DNA from: Talaromyces rugulosus
Taxonomy: Eukaryota > Ascomycota > Eurotiomycetes > Eurotiales > Trichocomaceae
Assembly (NCBI RefSeq): GCF_013368755.1
Contig: NC_049564.1
Location: 3,356,001 to 3,420,000, forward strand
Direction of reading: 5' to 3'
Length of the DNA: 64,000 nucleotides
How positions within the stretch are numbered: position 1 is the first letter of the stretch; each line of letters starts with the position of its first letter. The notes beneath the pieces are model-generated. The model was not told the origin of the DNA. It saw only the letters and a list, made by a program, of their open reading frames with translations, and did no database searches. A program made the position numbers and the translations under genes. Below, piece after piece: positions 31,797 through 44,320 of this stretch.

Positions 31797-34700
31797 AGGA
31801 TAATAAATACTAATTATACTAAATCAAGGGCTATCTCAGCTTTATTAAATTAAAGAAGTATTATAGACTTGCTATTACTAGTTTATAAAAATCTATTAGT
31901 GGCTACCTGCCACTAGATTGACTTTATAATTATCTTAGTGAAAGTAGATTAATAGTAGTATAAGATTAAGATATATATAATGCTAATAGCCTGTTATAGT
32001 ATCTTAAAGCTAAGCCTAATTAAAAAAGAAATTAAATTAAAAGATATATACACTCTAATAAGAAACTTTATTTAGATTAAGCTAATAGTAGTTATCTAAA
32101 CTAATAAATAGTATTTCTCTATTATTATTATAACAGTAAAAGACTTAAATGATGCCTATAGATTATTAGTCTGAGATATACACTTTAAAGATAATAGATA
32201 CTCTACTAGTCTCTATTATAAAATAGATAAAAACATTATTTATATCTAATACTATAGTATTAACTACTGAATTTATAGAGACTATAGCATCTAATCATTA
32301 TTTTGTATTATATGTGCTGGTGTCTATAAAGCCTAAAAATATATCTATAATATACTAGACTATAAAATCTAAATAGACTATCTATATCTATATATATCCA
32401 CTAAATATAGCAATTATAGAGAAAAGTACTAGATTAATTCTTTAGAATGCTTTAAGCTTTAAGAGGCCTGCTAATAACTCTATAAATATTTCCCTAGTAT
32501 AAAGGTCATTATACCCCTTCTTTTCCCTAAATAGACTAAATAAGAAGGTGTTATTGAAAAGGCTTTTCTCTTAACCACTATTTAGAATATCCCCTAAGCC
32601 CTAGAGCTTAAAGAGGTTAATAATACTATAGAAGATACTCTAAAAATATTACTCTTACTATACTTATTCTTATATTTAATATAATTATAGCTATATCTAT
32701 TCTGTAACCTTAAAGACTCTAAAAGCAGAGATAAAATAATAAATAGATATTATATATCTATAAAAGCCTTATATTATCTATAACTTCTTTTATCTAAGCT
32801 ATCTGTTATACTAGCTAGAAAAAGAAAAATAAGATTAATAAATATTTATAACTATTTATAAAGATTTTATAAAAATAATTAAGATTAAGAACTATATTGA
32901 TTTAGTAGATTATCTCTATTTATAGGTTCTAGATATATAGAAAATATATTCTTTAATATACTAAAATAGTTAACTACTATAATATATAGATTAAAGCTAG
33001 TTATTAATAATAAAAAGCTTTTCCTAAATAATACTAAGCTATTAAGGACGTAGACTAGGACCTATTTATAGTAGATAGATATCTATTAGTAGATAATTTT
33101 AATATCTATAGCTCTTTATAGAATCTACTAGCTAAGGATTAGATTAACACTAAACCTTTAAAATAGTTTATAGAGTAGTACTCACTATATATTAATAACT
33201 TACTAAAAAAAGCCATATGCTATAAAAAGACTGAGGGGGTATTAATTATTAATTTAGTATTATTCTTATCAATTCTAGAACCTCTGCAAGTCTAGAAGAT
33301 AGATAAAGATAAATTTATAATATCTAATTATAAGCTTATTATCTTAGTCTGAAAAGCCCTAGAAAAACTTTTTCTAAGAAGAATCTTTAAGAAGATTACT
33401 AGATAATAGATAAAAGCTTTATAGATAAATAAAAAAGTCTTAAAGCTGGCTATAGCAGCTTAGATCTTAAAAACTATAGACCATCTTTTTCTTAGTAATT
33501 AATATACTAAAAAAAACTTTACTAGAAAAACTAATTAGATATAAAATATCTTAATTAGTATACTTAATAGATATATTAAAATAGTATAGCTTTATATACA
33601 CTCTAAATAGTAATAAAAGCTAGAGCTATAGCAAGCCTAGAGCTTATAGATTATAGTCTATAAGTAATAATAGGTCTATATCTATATTAATACTAAATTT
33701 AAAGCTGTAAGAACTGTTTATTATTATAAAATAAAAATAGCTAAAAAGACCTGTTAAAAGATCTTTCTTGTTAAAAAAAGCCCTAGAAAGAAGAAAGAGT
33801 GGAAAAAAGATTCTAATCCCACTAAGAACCTTTTTTCTAAAGGCTTTAGGAATAGCCTAGAAAAACCTTCTCTAGAAAATTTTAATAGATATTAGATAGT
33901 CCTATAATATATTAAGCTATAGACTAATCCTACTATCCTAATATTTTAAAGCCTAGATCTAGAAGCTCTTCCTACTATTATTATAATTAATAAAAAAGTT
34001 TTAATCAGAGAAATAGTATTTTCTAATATCCTCTATAGCTCTTCTCCTAAAGAGCTATCAGATAGACAGGCCTATATATTTATAATACTAAAGCAGGTGC
34101 ATCAGGCTTTATTCAATTAGAATATTAAAAAAGCTCTAGAGACTAATAAGCTCAATTTTAAAATATATTAGCTACTTTAGACACTAGACTTATCTTAAAT
34201 TATAAAAATAGCTAGACAGTGTTTTTAGCTTAGGATATATCTAGAAATTTAGAAAACTATTAAAGATATCTTACTTTAGAAGCTAGGAAAACTTAATTAT
34301 ATCTAGATAAAAGTCTAAAGAGTAATAAGCTTGTTTAACTATCTAAATAAAATTATTAAGAAGCTAGCTACAGGCCTTATAGCAGACTAGTATAAAACTT
34401 AAAAAGCTTTATATCCTGAATAAATAGGATACAGATAAAACTGTAAGGCTATTAATATAGTGACCTATTTTATATAAATAGTACATAAAAAATAGATTTA
34501 AAAGCTTCTTATAGATATTATCTTTATTAATATTATAAAGGCCTTTAATTATATTAATCTTTATAAATTTAATAAGGCTATAGAAGCTACAGGCCTAGAT
34601 AATAATTTTATAAAATAAATCTTATCTTTTTTTATAAATAGAAAGGTCAGCTTTATAATTAATGGTTATAAAGCCTTTAAATAGCTTATTAATTTAAAAC

Positions 34701-36983
34701 TGCTCTAAGGCTTACTAGTCTTTTTAATCCTTTTTTTTATCTATATTCAAGATATATTTCAGGCTATAGAACAGCAGATATTAGAAATTAAAGCCCTGTT
34801 TTATACTAATAATATAGACCTGATAGTCTAGAGAAACTTAGTTTCTAAGATCTATAGGTAGCTAGAAGCAGCAGTAAAAGCTGTTATTAAGTAAAGATTA
34901 ATAAATAATATTAAATTTGACTCTAAAAAGACAGAGGTTATTCTATTTTCTAAAGCTATTAATAGAGAATATAAAAATTAGGTTTAAGAAGCTAGGATAT
35001 AGATAAAAAATATTTTAGTAGTATTCTTTTTAATAGTTATCTAGTAGTTAGGAATCTTACTAAATTTAAAATTTATTTTTAAAGTTTATTATAAATATTA
35101 TCTGTAAAAAAATTAAAATATTGAAAAATAAGTATAGATATTGTATAAGATCTAAAGACTTTTTCTAGATCTAGTATAGCGAATCTAAAAGGCCATTATA
35201 TAGTTAATAGCGTTTTATAAAGCTGAGCTTTAGTAGTATAAATAAAAAAACTGCTTAGAAGGACTATAGAACTTAATTAATAACTAGGTCTAGGTAGTTA
35301 TAGATATACTAAAGTCTATTTTATTAAGACTATTTATAAAAAAGATAGCTCTAGAATTAGTAAAGGTTTTATTAAATAATAAATAACAGTAATATACTCT
35401 AAAATTTCTAAGATTTTTTTAAGAATATCTAGTAGTAGAAATATTCTTTATAATATTTAAAGAGAGAGATATCTATATATAGCCTAAAGAGTAGCTATTA
35501 GAAAATTAAGTTTAGATAATACTAATCTACTAAAGCCCTTAAAAGCTAGGTATAGATCTAATTTATAGATTATAAAAAACTTTAACTATTAACTCTTTCT
35601 AGAGTTTTAAGTATATAATAGAGTCTAGTAATAGATCTATATTATTAAATTTTAAAATAAATTTTTCTGAAATTATTATATAATTAGTCTTAGACTCTTT
35701 AAGTAGAATAAAAAATATTAATCTTTATTTAGATAGTTCTGGATTAGATAATTAATATATAGACGCTATAGTAGCTTATAAACTATTTATTAATCTTTAG
35801 AGATTATACTTAGCTTCTTTAGATATAGACTTTAAAGTTTTTAATATAGAACTAATAAAAGTAGTTAAAGCTTTAGAGTAGATATTAGTAAAGAATTTTA
35901 TAAAATTAATTAAGATATTTTTAAATACTTAACCTACTATAAATAGATTTTAGTATATCTAGTCTAGCTTAAAATAAGCTTTAGCACTATAAATATATAA
36001 TCTAGCTAAGGAACTATAGGCTACTAGCTATAGAATTACTATTTGCTAGATGTCAGGCTATAAAGAAATCTTAGATAATAAGGAAACTAATAAGACTGCT
36101 AAGAAAGCTATAGGAAGACTTTATATAAGTAAGTATTTAAATATTTTACTAGCCTATATCTAGTAGATATACACTAAGACTTATAGTATTATTAAAACTA
36201 ATTAGCTTACTATAAAGCTTATAAGATATATCTAATAAATAGACTAGACCTACTAATTCTTCTAAGAATAAAAGCTTAATCTAATAATAGCAAGCATCTC
36301 TAAATATTTAACATAGCAGTATTATTAATTCAAGATCAGCTATATCTCAATCAGAACTTATCTATACTGAATTAAGGCTTAAGATTTCTCTAATTACTTA
36401 GAGTACTCTAAAGGAATTAAGATAGTAAGATATCTTCTTATAAACTATTAATAGTAGTACTATTAATAGAAAAAACTATATACTAGCTTGGCTGAAGCAA
36501 AAATAAAGGCTTTATAAAATAATAAGTAGTACTTTAAAATATATTTATTTTAAGATCTAAAGGTTACTATAGCGCTGCTAGTATTTATAGAGATTATTAG
36601 AAAGTAAGAAAATAACTAATAAACCTAGGAATAGATCTATAAAACTAATAATTAAGGCATTAAGACCCTAGATAAGAGAGAATAAAAAAAAGAAGAATAA
36701 TAGATAAAAATAGTCTACTATTATAGATAATATCTAAATATTAATAGCTATAAAAAAGGGATAATAGTTACTATTTATTATAAGCTTTTAAATTATTCTA
36801 TATATATAAGTAGTATAGGATAAAAAAAGTATAAGATATTTTGAAAGCCTAGATTTAATAGGAGTAGAGGTATCAGTTTATAGGAGGCAATCTCTATAAG
36901 TAGGCCTAATCTACACGAATCGCTGTCTGTCATAGCCTAGGGCTCGGTATAGACGTTAAATTTGATTAAATAATAATAATAAT
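31797..36983 (+). mobile_element. LINE copy G, 5'-truncated, very heavily RIP-mutated
   Basis: Aligns with copy B from about 11696 (middle of ORF1) to the 3' end and tail (TAA)n. It is about 40 to 50 bases shorter, one gap lying near 32675 at the ORF1/ORF2 overlap. Endonuclease, RT and RNase H can be followed only by alignment, because nearly every Gln and Trp codon is a stop. The 55 bases before the tail, with the terminal stem-loop, are unchanged. Neither edge shows a target duplication. Confidence 0.88.
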
Positions 36984-38650
36984 ACTTCTAAAACTGTTAT
37001 TGGCGTCTTTCAGGAAAGGATAATCTCAATCTTTGCTGGGTTAATCTCTATCTTTTCTAAGGTAATGATAAAGTCTAGATATTTAGTTAATGTGATATGG
37101 AATTTATATTTTTTGATATTAGCTTATAGTCCTACTTTTTAGAGTCTCTCTAACACCTATTATATATATATCTTATATTCTAGCTTATTCTTACTATATA
37201 TTAATAGATTATTAATAAATATAATTATGAACTGGTTAAGATAGTCTATAAAGATATTATTAATTAATTATTAAAATATTGCTGATCTATTGGTAAAGCT
37301 AAATAATATTATCTTATATTTAAAAGTGCTATACTGACAATAGAAGATAGTTAGATCTATAGAGTCTGAGTATATTTAGATTTGATAGAATCCCTACTTA
37401 ATATCTAGTTTAATAAAGATCTTTATCTTATTTAAGTGCTTAAAGACTTCTTTAATAAATAATAATAGATATTAGTTCTTTCTAGTTAAAGCATTTAGCT
37501 TATAGTAATTAACATAGAAACAGAATTTGTTATTAGCTTTTTTAGCTATAAAGATTGGAGATATAAATAGTATATTACTAGGAATAATAAATTCTTTATC
37601 TAGGTTATTAATAATATAGTCTTAGACTGCTTAAAGCTATTCCTTTAATATTTAATATAAAAAATTATAATCTAATTCTAGGTCTTAATTTAACTTAATC
37701 TTATAGTTATACTTCTAATGAATTAGTAACTTATATAAATAGATCTTTAAAAAGATATTAGTGAATTTATAATACTGATCTAATAGCTGCTATTTAATCT
37801 TTTTATTTTTAGTTAATTTAGTTATTTTTTTTTTCTCAGTTTTTAGTGCCTGCTTTATTTTATAAAGATTAGTTATAAAGATATCTGTAATCTTGCTTTT
37901 TATATAATAATAAAATCTAGTAGCTTTGATAATTGTTATATCTATTCTATATATTCTTTTTTCTGAGTATTAGTGATATAGGTTTTTTATTAGACTAATA
38001 ACTGATGATATTTCTTTAGTACTGCTAAAAGGTTTTATAGTATTCTTTGATTATAAAGCTTTCTCTATTTTCTATAGTTCTATTTTTGATTATATTCTTT
38101 ATATTCTTTTTATAATTATAAACATTTTTTTTTAAGGTTTTAGTTATAGAAGTAAGATAAATTCTTTTATTAACTGATTTTAGTATTTTATATTAGTTTA
38201 ATACTTGAAATTAACTAGTCTATTTCTCTTTAGTATTATTTTTAGTATATAGATAAACTATTTTCTTTTTATTTAATTTTTAAGAGATATATCCTCTAGC
38301 TATAAGAAATAATAGTTTCTATAATCTAAAATAATATTATAATAGCCTAGTTATATTAAAAGAAAAGATAGATACTGCTATATCTAGTTATTAATAATTA
38401 ATGTTAAGATTATAAGGTATATAACTGGTTTTATTATTTTTCTATTATATTCTCTTACTCTATAGGATTTAGAAATAGATATTATATATATTTAAAAATG
38501 TTATATAAGCTTCTTTACTAAAAATATATTTAAAAAAGTAAATCTATTAGTTCTAATATTAGCTAAAGCTTTAATATAAATTGAATAGCTATTTTTAACT
38601 AGCTAAATAAATATAATTATGTTATTTTTCTCTTTTTTTATTAATTATAA
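36984..38650 (-). pseudogene. Gypsy-1 pol remnant (protease and RT, minus copy)
   Basis: The protease active-site region is at about 38580-38540, reading KALANIRTN where family members have K-L-D-GA. The RT lies below 37870: the FGLTNAPATFQ region at about 37300-37262 reads SFTNRSAIF, and the Y-DD region at about 37240-37200 reads YINNLL. Frames are broken by many stops. Truncation at 36984 removes RNase H and integrase. Confidence 0.7.
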
Positions 38651-38779
38651 GAGATTTAAAGCTTTGTTATCTATACTTAATACATTTAAGAAAGAGATTT
38701 CTTCTAGATATAGGTATTTTCTGATTCTTTATTTATATTATCTTTATTTTGTTTTTTTAAGGTCTTTAGATTTAGAGTC

Positions 38780-40080
38780 TTTTTCTTAAGGAGGTACTTG
38801 TTAGTATAATAACTACTTAATTTATAATTAAAGTACTTGTTCTTATTTATTAGCTTTTTTTTTTTTTCTAGAAAAGTTATAGTTGAGAGGTTTTATTTTT
38901 TGATTTTAATTCTTTAGAGATATTTAACTAGTAGTCTCTCTGACTATAGTCTTTATTATTTCTAATTCTATAGTTATAGGCGTGTTGTTTCTTTTCAGTA
39001 ATTTGCTTAAAATGGTTAATAGTAGTATAGTATCTTTATATAAAGATCTAGTATAATATTATTAGGTTGATACTTTTTTTAATTATAGTGTGCTATATAT
39101 TGAATAAGAGTTTATAATAGAGTTCTTCTTTTTATTTTAATAGAGTAAGGCTAGCTTTCTAGATAAGAAATATAAATTTTAATAAAAAGATTTGAAACTT
39201 TAAATCTTTTATTACTAGATAATAGAGTTTTATTTTTATATTGATTATATAGTTCTTGTCTATATAGATTATTTTTAGATACTTGAAGATATTACTAATA
39301 TCTTAGTAATATTATACTAAGTTTTTTTAGAATTATAGGAATAAATAGTTAACTATTTTTTTTTTATATATCCTCTTTATGTATGCTATATAGGCCAGGG
39401 CTATTAGGTAATAGTTAATGTTGGCTTTTAACTTATTCTTAATATTAATCTTCTATAATTTATACTTAGGATTAATTCTATCTAATAGTAGCTAGCTATT
39501 TAATAGTTTAATAATCTTTTTTTTATGGTTTTTCCTAGTTAGAAAGATATTAGTAATTATAGTATTACACTTTATAATTAGTTCAGATATAGTCTGATAA
39601 TAATTAACTAAATTACTCTTAAGGTTCTAAATCTTTTCTTTTATAGAGTTAATTTTTTTTATATTATTATTACTAGACTTAGCAAAAGCTTTTTTTAGTT
39701 ATTTCTTCTATATAGAGAGATATTAGAATAAACTTTTAAATAAGTTTTTAGAGTTACTTCTATAAAGCTTAAGAAATTTATTTTTATTAAATAGTTCTTT
39801 AGGAATATCTTTAAGCTTTAGTTTTTTAAGATTAATAGTTAAATAGTAATTAGGTTTTTTTATATTGTTATTACTGGTGCTCTTACTATACTGATATTTA
39901 TTAGTGATACTTGGTTTTGCTATTATACTAGTTTATAAGATTTTTAGGTTTTAAATAAAGGTAAATAAAGATTTAGGATTAAAGTATTAATAAGGTATTT
40001 ATTATAGCTATATAAATTATACTAAATATAAAGAGATTAAGATAAAGAAAAATCTATCTTTAATTAGAGCACTAATTATA
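38780..40080 (-). pseudogene. Gypsy-1 gag (minus copy), RIP-inactivated
   Basis: Parallels 54065-55200 of the complete copy. A zinc-knuckle region lies at about 38850-38790 (TACTTTAATTATAAATTAAG on the minus strand), in which the Cys codons have become Tyr by G-to-A change, consistent with an original C-X2-C-X4-H-X4-C. Gag forms the virus-like particle of Ty3/Gypsy elements. Boundaries are approximate. Confidence 0.65.
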
Positions 40081-40144
40081 GCTAAATACTGATTATATTA
40101 GTTATAAAAAAAATAAAGATAAAGTGTAGCAATGCTTATTATAA

Positions 40145-40418
40145 TATAATATACTTTTTTTAAAGATATTTAATTTTTATCTAGGGATACAATTCTCTAA
40201 AATAATAAGTATAGGAAAGGAATCTAACTACTAGGATCTACAGAAAGATTTTATTTTGTGTGTTTAGGTAATCAGCTTGACCTTTTATAGTCCTGGGGTG
40301 AGGCTATCCCTAGATCTGGCACTGTGAATTAGGGTTGATGCCCTTTCTGCCTGAGGTCTCCCATCCGGCCATGAGGCCGCTCCTACCCTTGGGGATAGCC
40401 TCAGGCTCAGCCGTCACA
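40145..40418 (-). repeat. 5' LTR of minus-strand Gypsy-1 (274 bp)
   Basis: On the minus strand it starts TGTGACGGCTGAGCCTGAGG. It matches the LTRs at 53575-53846 and 59156-59428. A TATAAAAG box (40289-40282) is a likely LTR promoter. The outer part, about 40230-40418, is unmutated and GC-rich; the inner end is RIP-mutated. Confidence 0.88.
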
Positions 40419-42938
40419 ATAAATTCTATTAAAAAAAATTAATATAATTATTAACTGGTCTATACTAACTGATATTACTAAAATATAAGGATTCTTAAGA
40501 GTAAATAGATATATATAAAGATATTTAGGATTATATACTGACATTATAAAGCTTATAATAAAAATACTGAGAAAAGAATAACTATTTAAATAGAAAAGTA
40601 AATAACAATAAGTATTTAATAAAATTAAAGAATTTATTAAAGAAACATTAATCCTATAACTATATAATCTAGAACTTTAAAGCATAATATAACTAAATAC
40701 TTTTAAATTTACTTTAATATTAGTATACAAACAAATTAAAAAAATAGAAAAAAAATTATTATTATATTCTATTTATAATAATTTATAATAATAGAATAAA
40801 ATTATAATATATATAACTAAGAATTGCTAATAATTATTAAAGTATTTAAATATTAGAAATATTATCTTTAAAAAGCAAAGTATAAGATAATTATAAAAAA
40901 TAACTATTATAATCTAATTTATTTTATAATAATAAAAAAACTTTTAGAACGACAAGCTAGATAGATTAAATATTTAATATAGTTTAACTTTAGAATTGAA
41001 TATATTAAAGGAAAAAAAAATATTATAATAAATATTTTTAATTAATAATTAAATCACTCTATCAGTATTAAATAATTAAAAATAAATATTTTATAAAAAG
41101 ATCTAGATAGAATTAAATATAATAAAAAAATAATTTTAGTAATAACTATTATAATTAATAAAACTAAATTTAAATAGAGATTTAGAGAAGTAATAAGAAA
41201 TAATAATAAAATTTAAAAAAAATTATAAGTTACAATATTATAACTAAATAAAGAATTTATACTATAGAATAATTAAATTATAATTTTATCAAAAATAATT
41301 ACTAAAATTATTTAAGAAAATTATAATCTATTAAATAAAAAATACTAAAGAATTAAGATATTTAAAGAAATATAGTAAATATATTATTATCTCAATATTA
41401 TTAAAAAAGTGATTAAATATATCTATAAATATAATAAATATAACTAGAATAAATGATTATAATATAAATTATATAGAAAAATGAATATTATAGACGTATT
41501 AATATAATTATAGAATAATATTATAATAGATTTAGTTACTAAAGTTATCTATACTAATATAATTATTATTATAGATTGATTTATAAAATATATTATTCTT
41601 AGTCTAATATTGAAAGATATAACTATAGAGTAATATATAATATTAATATTTAGAATAGTATTTAATTGGACTAGGTTATTAATAGAAATAACTTTAAACT
41701 AAAACAAGTTATTTATATTAAAATATTAATAGATTATTATAAAGATATATAGAATAATATATAAGTTATTAACTGTTAATTATTAATAGACTAATAGCCA
41801 GTCTAAAAGGATGATTTAAATAGTATAGTAATATCTAAGGTATTATTTAGATTAGAATTAAGTAGATTAAATAGAGTTATTATTAATTATATAATTTATC
41901 TTAAATAATATAGAAAATATAATAATAAAATAAATACTATATTATATTAATTTTAGATAATATTTATAAATATTATAGACAGATATCTTAAGAGAAGAGT
42001 TATTAGAATAAATAATAATTAAAAAATAATATATATAAATATTATACTAAAGTATATTAAAAGATATTTAATAAATAAAACTAAAAATAAAGATATATTA
42101 TAATAAGAAATATAAGAATATATCTATTTTTAAAAAAAAAGAAAAAATTTACTTATTATAATAAATAATAAAAAATAAAAAATTTAATATTTTAAGTAAA
42201 AAATCTAGTAATAAACTTAATATTATTAAATATAGATTATTTATAATTAAAAAGAAATTTCTAAATAATAATTATAAATTTTAGTTATTAAATAAAATAA
42301 AGATATATTTAATATTTTATATTTTATTACTAAAATTAATAGCAAGTTAATATAAAAATTATAATAAAATAAAAGAAAAAAATATAAAGTTAACTAAATA
42401 ATATAATAAAAAATAGAAAAAAAAAAAATTATATTTTATTACATAGAAAAAATATTCTAAAGAATATAATTTATAGAAATTAGTTAAGTATTTAAATTAT
42501 TTATTTTTTCTTTCTTTTTTTCTAGCTATTTTAATTCTTTTATATCTTTTATATTAGTTTAAATAAATTCTTTAGTATTTTTTAGAGAAGGTTTTTTTAT
42601 TTTTAAAAATAAGATATTTAGGCTATTAAAGCTGCTATTTCTTTATAAAATTTTTCTTTATTAGTCTTAATTTTGTTTTAAATAAAAACCAAATATTTTT
42701 AAAATAATTTAGAAATAGATATAGTAATATAATAATAGTAGTCATAAAATAAAATAAAAGAAATATTAAATTTATTAACTTAAAAAGTAAAACTTTTAGA
42801 TTTTAAAATTTTTTTAAATAATATAGTTAGAATATTATTACTAAGAATATTAATAAAATTAAAACTAGTTTATTTATACAATAAAAATATATAATTATTT
42901 ATGTGACTATTAGAATATCAGTCTTTAGAAAAAGAGAT
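40419..42938 (+). mobile_element. Gypsy-2 copy b, RT thumb to integrase
   Basis: Starts in pol where Gypsy-1 abuts it. 40440-41030 reads as RT connection and RNase H (GFLRVNRYI*RYLG..., KIKEFIKE). 41400-42300 reads as integrase, and 42380-42480 as a chromodomain-like end. 42500-42690 holds the antisense frame on the minus strand. It is followed by a complete LTR. All frames are broken by RIP. Confidence 0.75.
42500..42690 (-). pseudogene. Antisense frame in Gypsy-2 copy b
   Basis: Read on the minus strand from 42690: VFI*NKIKTNKEKFYKEIAAL..., in the same frame and order as 23370-23560 (+) and 48250-47985 (-). Function unknown. Confidence 0.45.
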
Positions 42939-43384
42939 TATTAGAAGATTCAATTAACTATAACTAATTAATAGATTTATAGATATTATTTATCTAAATA
43001 AAGCTATCATAGAATTTATATAAATAGTTATAGATAGATTAAGACTATAAGATTATATAACTATCAGAGTAATTATAGTAATTAATATAATAGATATAAT
43101 AAAGATATTATAGCTATTTAAACAAAGACTTTAATAGCTATAATAAAGTTTTATTATATAAAGACACTTATTTACTAATATATATTTAGTTTGATTATAT
43201 TTTATTCTTATATTAAATTAGATTTATACTTTATCTAGCTTATTAATAAGTTATTATTAAATATCCTCTTATTTATAAGAGATATTCTCCTATCTAATCC
43301 TAGTTATTAATATCTCTATTTTATTTAATAGAATATTATTAATGAATACCTATTCTAGTAAAGAACAGTTAATATATTTTAACA
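42939..43384 (+). repeat. LTR of Gypsy-2 (446 bp), shared between copies b and c
   Basis: Starts TATTAGAAGATTC (mutated TGTCAGAAGATTC) after the purine tract AAAAAGAGA and ends ATATTTTAACA. A Gypsy-2 pol lies directly before it and a Gypsy-2 gag directly after, both on the plus strand, so it serves as 3' LTR of one and 5' LTR of the next. Confidence 0.75.
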
Positions 43385-43499
43385 ATAAAATATCTTAATA
43401 AATAAAGATATTGATAAAAATATAATTACCTTTTAATATAAGCTAATAATAGCTAGCAATATAATAGCATTCTTAACTAAAGAATTATACAAAACAAGC

Positions 43500-44320
43500 T
43501 TAATTATAAAATAACTTAACAAATCAAAGCCTTTAAAAGAATTAAAATTCTAGAAGTAAAGCAAGAAAATATTAGAATTAAAAAACTAAAAATTAAAAAA
43601 ATTAAATTATTTTTAAAAATATTAAAGATTTTTAAACTATTCTTTACCTAAATAAGAATCTATTTCTTAAATAATATTTTTTTTATTAGAAAAGATATTA
43701 ATAAGATCCTAATTATCTTAAATTATCTATATAGAAATATATTAAAATAATTCTTATTCTATATTAAAGATTAACTTAATAATAGAACGTAACTATTAGA
43801 ACTAGAAATAATTATATTATTTAATAATTATTAATATTTCTAAGATAAGCTTAGACAGTTATATAGAACTATTAATAAAGAATTAATCACTATCTATAAA
43901 ATATAGAGTATTTAATAGATTAGATCTATTAAAGAATATATTTTAAAGTATTTCTAGATATTAAATAATCTAAAATATAGTAACCAAAAAAATTAAAACT
44001 AGTTCTATTATAAGTTTAAAAAAAGTATTAAGAATATAATCACTATAATATAATCTTAATTAGAAATATTTTATAAAATAATATTAGCAGTATTTTATAT
44101 CAATTTATAAAATATAATAGATAATTAGAAAAAAAGAATAGCTATTAGAAAGGATACTAAAACAATATCTTATAATCTAAACATCCATAATATAATAAGA
44201 ACAGAGATATTAAAATATAACTAAACATTATTATTACTAAAGAAGAAGAAAAAAGAAGAAAAAAAAAAATACTATAAGTATAGAAAGAAAAACTATTTTA
44301 TAAAATAATATAAATAAGAT
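43500..44320 (+). pseudogene. Gypsy-2 gag, copy c, RIP-inactivated
   Basis: Parallels 61350-62050. The zinc knuckle near 44265-44315 is recognisable with Cys codons turned to Tyr (TGT or TGC to TAT or TAC), as expected for G-to-A change. Frames are closed by many stops and boundaries are approximate. Confidence 0.6.

Larger units (their letters stand above)
36984..40418 (-). mobile_element. Gypsy-1, minus-strand copy truncated in RT
   Basis: Reading from 40418 down: 5' LTR, gag, protease, reverse transcriptase, then a cut at 36984 where LINE copy G's tail begins. The sequence parallels the complete copy at 53575-59428. Mutations here are mostly C-to-T on the plus strand: TG remains and CA is rare. 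No RNase H or integrase remains. Confidence 0.85.
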
